This document shows positions 1 to 7,248 of a DNA stretch of 39,763 nucleotides, in pieces. The translations under genes and the position numbers were made by a program. Position 1 is the stretch's first letter, and each line of letters starts with the position of its first letter. The DNA is from Thermincola carboxydiphila (GTDB taxonomy: Bacteria > Bacillota > Thermincolia > Thermincolales > UBA2595), in contig JAENYP010000022.1 of the NCBI GenBank assembly GCA_016841725.1, forward strand, positions 1-39,763, read 5' to 3'. The notes beneath the pieces are model-generated. The model was not told where the DNA came from. It made no database searches and saw only the letters and a program-made list of their open reading frames with translations.

Positions 1-45
1 CACTCGGGACTTGCACCCGTTAGACTGCGCCCATGCTGGGCGCAC
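1..45 (-). mobile_element. 5' end of a class C-type group II intron (partial, runs off the left edge)
   Basis: Read on the minus strand from 45 downwards, the sequence starts GTGCGCCCAGCATGGGCGC and continues with CAGTCTAACGGGTGCAAG and TCCCGAG. This matches what I know of the conserved 5' domain I start of bacterial class C group II introns (GUGYG, a small CCC..GGG hairpin, then CAGUCUA.AGGGUG.AAGUCCCGA). It lies directly after the terminator of the cold-shock gene, and class C introns characteristically insert just after terminator hairpins. Only 45 bases are inside the window, so neither the reverse transcriptase nor the rest of the ribozyme can be seen. The exact 5' junction could be 45, 47 or 49 because of a GTGTGTG run. 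Confidence 0.75.
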
Positions 46-49
46 ACAC

Positions 50-82
50 AAAAAGGGCACTCCCCTAAGGAAATGCCCTTTG
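50..82 (-). terminator. Rho-independent terminator of the cold-shock gene
   Basis: On the minus strand AAAGGGCA pairs with TGCCCTTT across a short loop, and a run of five T follows. It sits about 15 bases past the stop codon of the cold-shock gene. The group II intron starts within a few bases of the T-run. Confidence 0.8.
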
Positions 83-96
83 AATATTTGTCCTGA

Positions 97-294
97 CTAC
101 TTGCGGACTACATTGGCGGCCTGCGGACCGCGGTTACCTTCAACGATGTCAAATGAAACTTCCTGACCTTCGTCAAGAGTCTTAAACCCATCGCTCTGAA
201 TAGCTGAGAAATGAACGAACACATCGCCGCCTTCTTCAGCCTCAATAAAACCAAAACCCTTTTCAGCATTAAACCATTTTACTTTACCTTCCAT
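97..294 (-). CDS. csp: Cold-shock domain protein (CspA family)
   Basis: This 65-residue protein is a single cold-shock domain, an OB-fold that binds single-stranded RNA and DNA and melts mRNA structure. RNP1 (KGFGFIE) and RNP2 (VFVHFSAI) are both intact, and length and start ([17 protein letters not shown]) are typical of the family. The ribosome binding site AAGGAGG lies just upstream. A probable promoter at 413-441 would give a leader of about 110 nucleotides, as is usual for cold-inducible csp mRNAs, whose leaders act as thermosensors. The gene is monocistronic, ended by the hairpin at 50-82. The family call is secure; whether this copy is cold-inducible or constitutive is inferred only from the leader. 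Confidence 0.96.
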   Translation of the reverse strand: MEGKVKWFNAEKGFGFIEAEEGGDVFVHFSAIQSDGFKTLDEGQEVSFDIVEGNRGPQAANVVRK

Positions 295-412
295 TTTGAA
301 AACCTCCTTTAATCAGACTGATCAAAAAGTTAAAACTCAAAATCTTTTTGCCCAACTCTGAAATTGAGGCCAAAAATGGTTTTGCGTTTTCAACCCTTTA
401 ACACGTGAATTA

Positions 413-441
413 ACAATAACATATCGTGGCAAAAATTGCAA
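413..441 (-). promoter_or_regulatory. Probable csp promoter with long leader
   Basis: On the minus strand TTGCAA (436-441) and TATTGT (413-418) are separated by 17 bases. The predicted start near 405 leaves a leader of about 110 nucleotides before the csp start codon. Confidence 0.5.
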
Positions 442-483
442 GTTTTTCTGAATAAAAAACTTGTGCTTCACTTACTGCTTCTA

Positions 484-512
484 TTGACAGGCGGCATTTC
501 CTGTGCTAACAT
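484..512 (+). promoter_or_regulatory. sdpR-sdpI promoter
   Basis: TTGACA at 484-489 and TAACAT at 507-512 are 17 bases apart, followed by the dyad at 527-542 and the sdpR start at 578. This is a good sigma-A-type promoter. Confidence 0.65.
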
Positions 513-526
513 TAAATTAAAGTTAT

Positions 527-542
527 TTAGACGTTTGTCTAA
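527..542 (+). promoter_or_regulatory. Probable SdpR operator
   Basis: TTAGAC and GTCTAA form a perfect 6-bp inverted repeat with a 4-base spacer. A further half-site-like TCTAAA follows near 554-559. The dyad lies just downstream of the predicted transcription start, where an ArsR-type autorepressor would block the promoter. In Bacillus subtilis SdpR represses the sdpRI promoter; the assignment here is by analogy. Confidence 0.5.
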
Positions 543-577
543 TTATTTAAATATCTAAACGAGGGAGGGGTGAGGCA

Positions 578-832
578 ATGGATAAAGCATTTAAAGCTCT
601 GTCGGATAAAACACGCCGAAAAATACTTAGAGACCTTAGGGAACGGGATATGTCTGCCGGAGAAATTGCCGACCTTTTTGATATCAGCAAACCAAGCATC
701 AGTCATCACCTGGATGCCTTAAAAAATGCCGGGCTGGTATTAAGCGAAAAACAGGGTCAGCATGTAATATATTCACTCAATACAACTGTTTTCCAGGATG
801 TGATGGCCTGGTTTCTTGAGTTTAAGGAATAA
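578..832 (+). CDS. sdpR: ArsR-family autorepressor SdpR
   Basis: This 84-residue winged-helix protein is close in length and sequence pattern to Bacillus subtilis SdpR: it starts MDKAFKALSDKTRRKIL, has the recognition-helix motif ISKPSISHHLDALK, and ends with a Y-S-L-N-T-T stretch. There is no obvious ArsR metal-binding Cys cluster, as expected for SdpR. The start has a GAGGGAGGGG ribosome binding site. The membrane protein SdpI is encoded 19 bases downstream. In B. subtilis SdpI gives immunity to the toxin SdpC and sequesters SdpR at the membrane, which derepresses the operon. No sdpC toxin gene is visible here, so this may be a stand-alone immunity or envelope-stress module. Confidence 0.88.
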   Translation: MDKAFKALSDKTRRKILRDLRERDMSAGEIADLFDISKPSISHHLDALKNAGLVLSEKQGQHVIYSLNTTVFQDVMAWFLEFKE

Positions 833-851
833 TATTAAAGGAGGCGGTTTA

Positions 852-1481
852 ATGAAACTCAGTAAGACTGTTATTGCATTAATTTTATTATCTGTTATTG
901 CTACTCTGTTTATTTACCAAAGTTTGCCGGATACCATCCCCCTGCACTGGAACATTAAAGGTGAAGTTGATAATACCGGGGGCAAAAATTTCGTGTTTGT
1001 CACTGCACTTTTACCACTAGCTCTTTACCTGTTAATGAAGTTTGCTCCTAAAATTGACCCTAAAAAGGCATCATATGACAAACACATGGGAAGTTATCAA
1101 ATTATTACCATCAGTGTTGTCCTGATGATGATTGGAATCCACTGGGTTTCAATTGTGGCGGCCATGGGATACAATATTGATGTCGGCATGTTTGTCAAAA
1201 TTGGAGTAGGCCTGCTGTTTATTGTCCTGGGCAATGTAATGCCCAAGCTAAGACATAATTATTTTGTGGGAATTAGAACTCCCTGGACCCTTGCCAACGA
1301 GGACAGCTGGAGAAAGACCCACAGGTTCGGTGGATACGCCTTCGTTTTGGCAGGTCTGGCCTTCTTTGTATCTGCCTTTTTCCATTCAGCAGTCAGTGCA
1401 TACATTTCCTTTGGCATAACTATTGCCCTTCTGATATCAACATTTGTTTATTCCTACGTGGCATTTAAAAAAGCGGCTTAG
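852..1481 (+). CDS. sdpI: SdpI-family membrane immunity protein (DUF1648 + SdpI)
   Basis: The ATG at 852 is chosen because AAAGGAGGCGG precedes it at the right distance; a longer reading from a TTG at 816 would run through that site. The 209-residue protein has an N-terminal DUF1648-like segment (LPDTIPLHWNIKGEVDN, near residues 28-44) after the first membrane helix. About six hydrophobic helices follow, with the SdpI signature R-T-P-W-T-L..W..THRFGG near residues 137-153. It is an integral membrane protein that in B. subtilis protects against the SdpC toxin and works as the signal receptor for SdpR. The pairing with sdpR supports the call. The target toxin is unknown here. Confidence 0.85.
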   Translation: MKLSKTVIALILLSVIATLFIYQSLPDTIPLHWNIKGEVDNTGGKNFVFVTALLPLALYLLMKFAPKIDPKKASYDKHMGSYQIITISVVLMMIGIHWVSIVAAMGYNIDVGMFVKIGVGLLFIVLGNVMPKLRHNYFVGIRTPWTLANEDSWRKTHRFGGYAFVLAGLAFFVSAFFHSAVSAYISFGITIALLISTFVYSYVAFKKAA

Positions 1482-1500
1482 ACAGATAACAACAGATAGA

Positions 1501-1539
1501 AAACCCCTGTATGCATGCTAAACATACAAGGGTTTTTTT
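1501..1539 (+). terminator. Terminator after sdpI
   Basis: ACCCCTGTATG pairs with CATACAAGGGT around a short loop and runs into seven T residues. It ends the sdpRI transcript. Confidence 0.85.
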
Positions 1540-1563
1540 ACATTACAGGGGGTACCAGGAACT

Positions 1564-2001
1564 TCAGGCTCCCTGGCCAACCCGGGCATCAAAACCAAAA
1601 CCCGCCTGGTTTACAAAACACCTGCCATTCGCCATCCCCAGGTCTAACTTTCTGGCGGTAAATGTCGGGAAACCAGCCGCCCAATCCGCACTCCTGCGCG
1701 GTATTCCCAACCCCCGGGCCAGGTCATTTCCCGTGCCGAATGGGGCCAGGGCCACCTTAACCTCACTGCCGGCGGCTGCCCCTGCTATTTCGTTTAGAGT
1801 GCCATCCCCGCCTGCTGCAATAATTGTGTCAGCCCCCTGGGCGATTACCTGTCGGGCCAGCCGGGAGGCATCACCCGGCCCTGTAGTTGTCAGAGTATCT
1901 ATTGTGCGGCCGCGGCCGGCAAGGTCGTTCCGGGTCTGCTTCCACTTGTGCGGAGCAGTGCCCCGACCTGCCGCAGGGTTCAAAATACAGACTGCTTCCA
2001 T
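1564..2001 (-). pseudogene. Truncated diacylglycerol/lipid kinase (DAGK catalytic domain)
   Basis: The 145-residue reading has the ATP-binding fold of the DagK/YegS lipid-kinase family: NPAAGRG near the start, GGDGTLNEIA and GTGNDLARGLG in the middle. It stops soon after AGFGFDARVG, where the family normally continues for another 140 residues or so, so about half of the protein is missing. The start at 2001 has AAGGGAG upstream; a longer reading from 2034 would begin before the predicted transcript start (promoter at 2035-2063). The stop is 25 bases from the sdpI terminator, so the 3' half was probably lost by deletion. Without the C-terminal lipid-binding lobe, kinase activity is unlikely. 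Confidence 0.7.
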
Positions 2002-2034
2002 TTCACTGTTTGCTCCCTTAGGTTCTTTTACCAC

Positions 2035-2063
2035 ATGATATTTTTTATCTGGTTAACTGTCAA
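2035..2063 (-). promoter_or_regulatory. Promoter of the truncated lipid-kinase gene
   Basis: TTGACA (2058-2063, minus strand) and TATCAT (2035-2040) are 17 bases apart, a near-consensus promoter. It points at the truncated kinase gene and places transcription start near 2028. Confidence 0.65.
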
Positions 2064-2126
2064 GAATAATAAATTTTTGACGATAATAAAAGTGTCGGTA
2101 TTTTTTATATAAAGGGAGGTTTTTCA

Positions 2127-3587
2127 TTGTTTCGTCCTGATTCTGTACTTAAAATAAAATTTACTGCTGCGGCTTTCGCCGGAAGGCAGCTTTCGGTATA
2201 TCGCAGCCTGAAAAACGAGCAAAGTTTCGATTTATTTATGCATCTTATTGATATGGTCAATATGGAATACCCCGGATCTGAAAAACTGGTGGAGGCTTAT
2301 TACGACCTGGTCCACAGTCTCCTGGGAATCAATGTCCCGGCCGGGTTTAGCGGTAATCCCTGGCAGTATTTTCTGGCCGATTTTATCCTGAAGGATGAAA
2401 ACCCGTTCAGCCGAACAGCTGAGTCGGTTCCCTTTGAAAAAATCGATACCGGTCTGAAGCAGGCATCAGGTGCAGATCTGGCTAACCTGAACAATCTTGC
2501 CGCAATCGACCCGAGAGCTATCCGGCACATGGTAAAAAACAGGGTCCGGGACCTGGTATCCAGTTTCACAGATATTCCTTCCCTGGATATGCTGCCCGGT
2601 TGGGATAAAGCCGACCCCAATACGGAAACCACACCCGCTGCCAACTCCGCATCTGATACCAACTCCACATCCGCTGCCGACTCCGCACCTGATGCCAGCT
2701 CGGCGCCTGATGCCGGCCTGGAGTTGGCTAATATGCTGGCCGTTTCTCAGGACTGGCAGTCACTCCTGCCTGATTTGGCCGAGTTTTACCGGAAGAACGG
2801 GGCCGGAATTTTCGGCAGTTACCATGCCCTAAGATGGGTCCGCAGCAAAGGCGCCGGCGGGTTCCAGGGTATTGTAGAGCCTGACCCGGTAACCTTTGAT
2901 AACCTTTTCGGGTATCGCAGTGAAAGGAAAATAATAATTAATAATACAGAAAAACTTCTCCAAGGACTGCCTGCCAATAATATCCTGCTGTACGGTGACC
3001 GGGGAACCGGCAAATCATCCTCGGTAAAAGCCCTGCTGCACCGTTTTGGTTCCATGGGCCTGCGCCTTATAGAAGTTTCCAAACAGGATTTGGCTGACTT
3101 CCCCAAAATAATACATCTTCTGAGACAGCGGGTGCAAAAGTTTATTATATTTATTGATGACCTTTCTTTTGAAGAAAATGACGCGGAGTACAGGTACCTG
3201 AAAGCGCTCCTGGAAGGAGGGCTGGAAGCCAGGCCGCAAAATGTGCTGATTTATGCCACTTCCAACAGGAGACACCTGATAAAAGAGAGGTTCAGTGACA
3301 GGGAGGATACTGCTTTAAGTGATGAAAAACGTCTTCAGGATACCCTCCAGGAAAAACTTTCCCTGGCAGACAGGTTCGGGATTACAGTAACCTTTACCTC
3401 ACCTGCCCAGGCAGAGTACCTGGCAATTGTAGATGGTCTCACCAAACAGGCAGGAATCAATATTCCCAAAGAAGAACTGCACCGTCAGGCGATTCAGTGG
3501 GAATTACGCTATAATGGCCGTTCCGGGCGGACAGCGCGCCAGTTTGTGGACTGGCTGGCCGGAGAGAAAAAGAAGCGTATTTTTTAG
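2127..3587 (+). CDS. DUF815-family AAA+ ATPase
   Basis: The gene starts at a TTG preceded by AAAGGGAGG. The 486-residue protein has an N-terminal helical part (1-150), a low-complexity Ala/Ser/Asp/Thr linker (about 160-195), then the DUF815 ATPase. In the ATPase are FDNLFGYRSERKIIINNTE, the P-loop GDRGTGKSS (near 292-300), a Walker B stretch IIFIDDLSFE and a sensor-like IYATSNRRHL. It is a predicted cytoplasmic P-loop NTPase; the substrate of the family is not known. TTGACG at 2077-2082 followed by an AT-rich -10 region is a weak promoter candidate. The gene converges on the rsuA-like gene with one base between the stops. Confidence 0.88.
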   Translation: MFRPDSVLKIKFTAAAFAGRQLSVYRSLKNEQSFDLFMHLIDMVNMEYPGSEKLVEAYYDLVHSLLGINVPAGFSGNPWQYFLADFILKDENPFSRTAESVPFEKIDTGLKQASGADLANLNNLAAIDPRAIRHMVKNRVRDLVSSFTDIPSLDMLPGWDKADPNTETTPAANSASDTNSTSAADSAPDASSAPDAGLELANMLAVSQDWQSLLPDLAEFYRKNGAGIFGSYHALRWVRSKGAGGFQGIVEPDPVTFDNLFGYRSERKIIINNTEKLLQGLPANNILLYGDRGTGKSSSVKALLHRFGSMGLRLIEVSKQDLADFPKIIHLLRQRVQKFIIFIDDLSFEENDAEYRYLKALLEGGLEARPQNVLIYATSNRRHLIKERFSDREDTALSDEKRLQDTLQEKLSLADRFGITVTFTSPAQAEYLAIVDGLTKQAGINIPKEELHRQAIQWELRYNGRSGRTARQFVDWLAGEKKKRIF

Positions 3588-3588
3588 C

Positions 3589-4308
3589 TTAATTTCTCAG
3601 CAGGGCCAGTTCCTCTGTACTTAATTCCCTTACAGTTCCCGGGGCCAGGGATTCATCCAGGCTGAGGCTGCCCATGGCAATCCTCTTCAGATAAACAACA
3701 GGCAGCCCAAGGGCTCCAAACATCCGCTTGACCTGATGATACTTCCCTTCGTGGATGATAACCTCTGCTTCAGAAACATCACCGGAGTGCAATATGGTCA
3801 GGCGGGATGGCATTGTCTTATACCCGTCTTCCAGGACAACACCTGCAGCAAAACGTTTGCCGTGGCCCTCTGTTATCTGGCCTTTGACTTTAACGAAATA
3901 TGTCTTGGGGACATGTTTTCTGGGTGCCAGGAGTTCATGGGCCAGTTTGCCGTCATTGGTAAGGATCAGGAGCCCCTCGGAATCTTTGTCCAGCCTGCCG
4001 ACCGGAAATAGTTCAAAATGCCTGAAACGGTCAGGGACAAGTTCAACAACTGTAGTCTCCTTTGAGTCAACAGTTGCCGACACACAGCCCGCAGGCTTAT
4101 TCAGCATGAGATAAACAAACTCCCTGAATTCAACGACATTTCCCTCAAAGGCAACCGTATCATATCCGAGATGCACATGAATAGAGCTGTCCGTGACTAT
4201 TGTGCCGTTAACGGCAACTTTACCCTCCCGGACAGTTTTCTTTATTTCCTTTCTGGAACCCAGGCCGGCATTGGCCAATAACTTATCTAACCGTATTTTA
4301 TCCTTCAA
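3589..4308 (-). CDS. rsuA: rRNA pseudouridine synthase, RsuA/RluB/E/F family
   Basis: The 239-residue protein has an N-terminal S4 RNA-binding domain (residues 4-60, IRLDKLLANAGLGSRKEIKK) and the RsuA-type catalytic domain with the signature GRLDKDSEGLLILTNDG, whose first Asp is the catalytic nucleophile. Later are the family motifs KTYFVKVKG and E-G-K-Y-H-Q-V-K-R-M. RsuA modifies U516 of 16S rRNA in E. coli; close paralogues act on 23S rRNA, so the exact site is not certain. The start is a TTG with AAAGGA about 14 bases upstream, a weak arrangement. It lies downstream of rsmF on the same strand, separated by the inverted repeat at 4402-4567. Confidence 0.88.
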   Translation of the reverse strand: MKDKIRLDKLLANAGLGSRKEIKKTVREGKVAVNGTIVTDSSIHVHLGYDTVAFEGNVVEFREFVYLMLNKPAGCVSATVDSKETTVVELVPDRFRHFELFPVGRLDKDSEGLLILTNDGKLAHELLAPRKHVPKTYFVKVKGQITEGHGKRFAAGVVLEDGYKTMPSRLTILHSGDVSEAEVIIHEGKYHQVKRMFGALGLPVVYLKRIAMGSLSLDESLAPGTVRELSTEELALLRN

Positions 4309-4401
4309 AAATCATGCATCCTTTCCTAAATACGCATCGTTACTTTCATAGGGCTCATGTTCAAGGTTCTGCACCCCGGGGTTTTTATTATTCTTCTGTA
4401 T

Positions 4402-4567
4402 GGCTCCGGATATAACCGTGAAATATGATGAGGTATTGTATAAGATTTTCCTGGCACTGCCGCCGTATGAGTCTTGTTGCCGGGGGTGGCAGCTTAGACT
4501 CATAGGCGGTAGTGTGGAAAATCGTTACAATACCTCATCATATACACCTACGGTCATTTCCGGAGCC
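4402..4567. repeat. 166-bp long inverted repeat (MITE-like or stable RNA hairpin)
   Basis: Left arm 4402-4473 and right arm 4497-4567 are imperfect inverted copies of about 72 bases, roughly 80 percent identical. Both begin with GGCTCCGGA when read inwards, and both share ATATGATGAGGTATTGTA and a distal TATGAGTC. The 23-base centre holds a further small hairpin (TGCC/GGCA). The right end overlaps the rsmF stop codon, and the element fills most of the rsmF-rsuA gap. No protein is coded. It may be a miniature inverted-repeat element, or an intercistronic hairpin that stabilises or processes an rsmF-rsuA transcript. It is too long for an ordinary terminator and has no clear T-run. Confidence 0.85.
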
Positions 4568-5934
4568 TATCCCATCCAGCGCCAGCCGGCGGGATAATAA
4601 TTGTTCAACATATCCTGGAGCTGCTTAGCCCACCCCAGTGGGAAACCGTCAACACACACCATGCGCCAGCCGCGCTCTCCGGTAATATTGAGGGTTTCAC
4701 CCTTGAGATACCTGATGACCTCCTCAGAGCCGGCAGCAAAGTCCAGGACCTGCCTGGCATCTTCCTTCTTTAACGCCAGCGCCAGGGGCGCCACAGGCTT
4801 GAATCTCTTTTTCCTTACTTCCCCGATGAACCATCCCGGCCTTAATACCTTCAAACCTTTAAGGTCAGGCAGTCCCGGAGGGATTACATAAAGACGGCTG
4901 TGATGCTGTGCCAGCCCTCTCTCAAATGGCGGAATGTTCATGGTATGTTCAAAAAAGGCCCGGTAATCCTCCAGGTCTTCCGGCAAAGGGGACTCCGGCA
5001 CGTATTCGGCAAACCCGGTCTCCTCACCGTCCCTTTTTCTCAGCAGGGCTGCGAAATGCCCCTCTCCCTTTATCCGGTGCGGCCAAAGACGGATGGTTTT
5101 CGATACCTGTTCCCCGGCCCCGGCCCATTGAGGTTGTCCGGGTGCAGCTCCGGGAACGGTATATATCCCCTCAGCCTCAAATTCGGGATAGAGTTTCACC
5201 AGAAAATCAATAATCCCCTCATTTTCTTCAGGAGCAAAGGTACAGGTAGAATAAACCAGCGCCCCCCCGGGTTTTAACATTTCAGCGGCAAACCTGATGA
5301 TGCCCTTCTGCATCTGGACACACCGTTCCACAGAGAACTCGCCCCAGCTCTTGACCGAACCGGGGTCTTTACGAAACATTCCTTCACCGGAACAGGGGGC
5401 ATCAACTACAATCTTATCAAAATAGCCTTTAAACCGTTCTGCCATCCGTGAAGGTATTTCATTTAGAATAATATAGTTTCTGACCCCGAACATCTCCATA
5501 TTGCGAACCATTCCCTTAAGCCGCTCACCACTGATATCATTGGCTACCAGGACCCCTTCCCCGGCCAGCCGGGCAGCAATATGTGTCGATTTGCCCCCAG
5601 GTGCAGCACACAGGTCAAGAACCCGGTCACCGGGCTGGGGGTCGAGGACTGAAACAGGGACCATGGCGCTGGGCTCCTGAATATAATAAAGGCCTGCATG
5701 GTAATAAGGGTGTTTTGCCGGCCTGTCTTCACTGTCTGTGTAAAAACCCTCCCTTGTCCAGGGCACAGGTATCAGGGCAAAGGGAGAAATCTCCCGAAAC
5801 TTTTCCACAGACACCTTAAGGGTGTTCACCCGCAGCCCGTGATGCCTGGGCTGGTCATAAGATGCCAGGAAATCCTCCAGTTCATCTCCCAGCATATTTT
5901 TCATCCGGTTCAAAAACTCCTCAGGAAGCTTCAT
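4567..5934 (-). CDS. rsmF: RsmF-like rRNA cytosine-C5 methyltransferase (NOL1/NOP2/Sun family)
   Basis: The 455-residue SAM-dependent methyltransferase has the family N-terminal domain, the SAM-binding motif VLDLCAAPGGKSTHIAARL (about 107-125), motif IV DAPCSGEGMFRKDP and motif VI YSTCTFAPEENEG. The two cysteines of PCSGEG and STCTF are those used for catalysis and release in RNA m5C methyltransferases. The C-terminal part (about 300-455) resembles the RsmF/YebU extension. It methylates rRNA cytosines; the exact position is inferred from the family. AAAGGTGG precedes the ATG. The stop overlaps the end of the inverted repeat at 4402-4567. Confidence 0.9.
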   Translation of the reverse strand: MKLPEEFLNRMKNMLGDELEDFLASYDQPRHHGLRVNTLKVSVEKFREISPFALIPVPWTREGFYTDSEDRPAKHPYYHAGLYYIQEPSAMVPVSVLDPQPGDRVLDLCAAPGGKSTHIAARLAGEGVLVANDISGERLKGMVRNMEMFGVRNYIILNEIPSRMAERFKGYFDKIVVDAPCSGEGMFRKDPGSVKSWGEFSVERCVQMQKGIIRFAAEMLKPGGALVYSTCTFAPEENEGIIDFLVKLYPEFEAEGIYTVPGAAPGQPQWAGAGEQVSKTIRLWPHRIKGEGHFAALLRKRDGEETGFAEYVPESPLPEDLEDYRAFFEHTMNIPPFERGLAQHHSRLYVIPPGLPDLKGLKVLRPGWFIGEVRKKRFKPVAPLALALKKEDARQVLDFAAGSEEVIRYLKGETLNITGERGWRMVCVDGFPLGWAKQLQDMLNNYYPAGWRWMG

Positions 5935-6056
5935 AACTTTCCACCTTTATATTAGTAATACCGTGACTAAACCCCGGCGCCTGAAAACAATCATCAGTAA
6001 ATCTTATTATAGCAAATAATTCCTGTCAAATGCAAAAATAAAAAAACGAATCCGGT

Positions 6057-7022
6057 TCATACCAAAAAAGCGCCTCCGACTACTTCAATTCCCTCCGTCT
6101 CCTTTAACCGGCCCAGCAGGCTAAAGAGGGCCCGGTCCTTATTTTTGGCCTCTACCATTATATCTATATCCCTGCCAAACTCACGGGCAGTTATCAGAAA
6201 TCTGTAAAAAGAGTCGAAGTCAATATCATCAGCATGGGCCCTGCAGTTCTTCTCACTCCTGGGGCTGGAAAAGTGCAGCTTTGGCACTCTCTCACCCCAG
6301 GTATTATATACCCTTTGCATAATATCACCAAGATCCTCCCCCTTGTTCCAGCACATATGATGGTGTACATCCAGCACCATGGGGATATTCAGTTCCTCAC
6401 AGATGCCCAGCACTTCTGCTGCCCCATATATCTTATCATCATTTTCCAGGAGGAGCCGTTTCCGGATACCGTCGGGAAGTTTTCGAAAATTCTCCGCGAA
6501 CCGTTTTACAGACTGCTCCCGGGAACCATACATGCCACCTACATGTATTACCATTTCCGCATTATCAAGACCCATCGCCTGAAATACCTTTTCATGGTAA
6601 TCCAGGTCCCGGAGAGAAGCTTCGATAACTTCCTTTCGGGGGCTGTTAATAAGGGTAAAGTGGTCCGGGTGAGAACTGAGGCGCATTTTATTTTCCCTTG
6701 CTATTGACCCTATTTTGGCAAATTCGTCCTGAAGGTCGGCAATGTAGTCCCATCCTGCGGTCAGCGGATGGGTTGCCAGCGGAACCAGTTTGGAGGTAAT
6801 CCGGAACAGGTGGACTCCATTTGCAGTATTGTAATACAGCAGCCTGGCCAGGTTTCTCAGGTTTTCGCCTGTAATCCTGCGCAGTTTGCCGATGCGGGCT
6901 TCCTCTCCCGCAATGCGTTCATAATTTTTTACGGTAATGGTCTTGGAGGACGAGCAGTCCTCCAGTTCCATCGACATAGCCACATAACCCAGACTTACCA
7001 GCACATCTTCAGCCCCGTTCAT
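6057..7022 (-). CDS. uvsE: UV DNA damage endonuclease UvsE/UvdE
   Basis: The 321-residue TIM-barrel protein has the UvdE motifs LGYVAMSMEL at the N-terminus, NLRNLARLLYYNTANGVHLFRITS, SSHPDHFTLINS, MVIHVGGMYGSRE, LENDDKIYGAAEVL and VLDVHHHMC, with the His, Glu and Asp residues that bind the metal cluster. The enzyme nicks DNA 5' to pyrimidine dimers, 6-4 photoproducts and some abasic sites, starting an excision pathway separate from UvrABC. Length is normal for the family. The start is uncertain: no good ribosome binding site precedes the ATG at 7022, and the GTG at 7004 would fit the usual N-terminus better. Confidence 0.93.
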   Translation of the reverse strand: MNGAEDVLVSLGYVAMSMELEDCSSSKTITVKNYERIAGEEARIGKLRRITGENLRNLARLLYYNTANGVHLFRITSKLVPLATHPLTAGWDYIADLQDEFAKIGSIARENKMRLSSHPDHFTLINSPRKEVIEASLRDLDYHEKVFQAMGLDNAEMVIHVGGMYGSREQSVKRFAENFRKLPDGIRKRLLLENDDKIYGAAEVLGICEELNIPMVLDVHHHMCWNKGEDLGDIMQRVYNTWGERVPKLHFSSPRSEKNCRAHADDIDFDSFYRFLITAREFGRDIDIMVEAKNKDRALFSLLGRLKETEGIEVVGGAFLV

Positions 7023-7163
7023 TCTGGTTTTTCATTAATGTTCCCTGACGGCCAAAAATTTTATCCTGATTAAGAAACAAAAAAGCCGCCAAACAATTAA
7101 AAAGAGGCCGCCGGTCGAACAGCAGCCCCTTAGAGAATGAATCTGTCCCTTATTTAATTGTAC

Positions 7164-7200
7164 CCGCAAATCTTTTTCCGCAAATCTTTTCCGCAAATTT
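7164..7200. repeat. Short tandem repeat CCGCAAATCTTTT (about 3 copies)
   Basis: Three near-identical 13- to 14-base units in a row differ only in T-run length and the last bases. They lie in the 226-bp gap between uvsE and the GerM gene, where I see no credible gene. It looks like slippage-prone sequence with no obvious function. Confidence 0.6.
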
Positions 7201-7248
7201 GCTTCCACATAATTATTGACTGAATTGATCCGCCAATTGTTCCGTAAA

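Noticed and set aside
816-851. Longer SdpI starting at TTG 816
   Set aside because: The ribosome binding site AAAGGAGG lies inside this extension and the ATG at 852 is correctly spaced from it.
1511-2038. 175-residue plus-strand open frame
   Set aside because: It lies opposite the truncated lipid-kinase gene; its Pro/Arg/Ala-rich translation has no recognisable domain and there is no ribosome binding site.
4312-4503. 63-residue minus-strand frame between rsuA and rsmF
   Set aside because: It falls within the long inverted repeat and has no homology-like pattern or good start.
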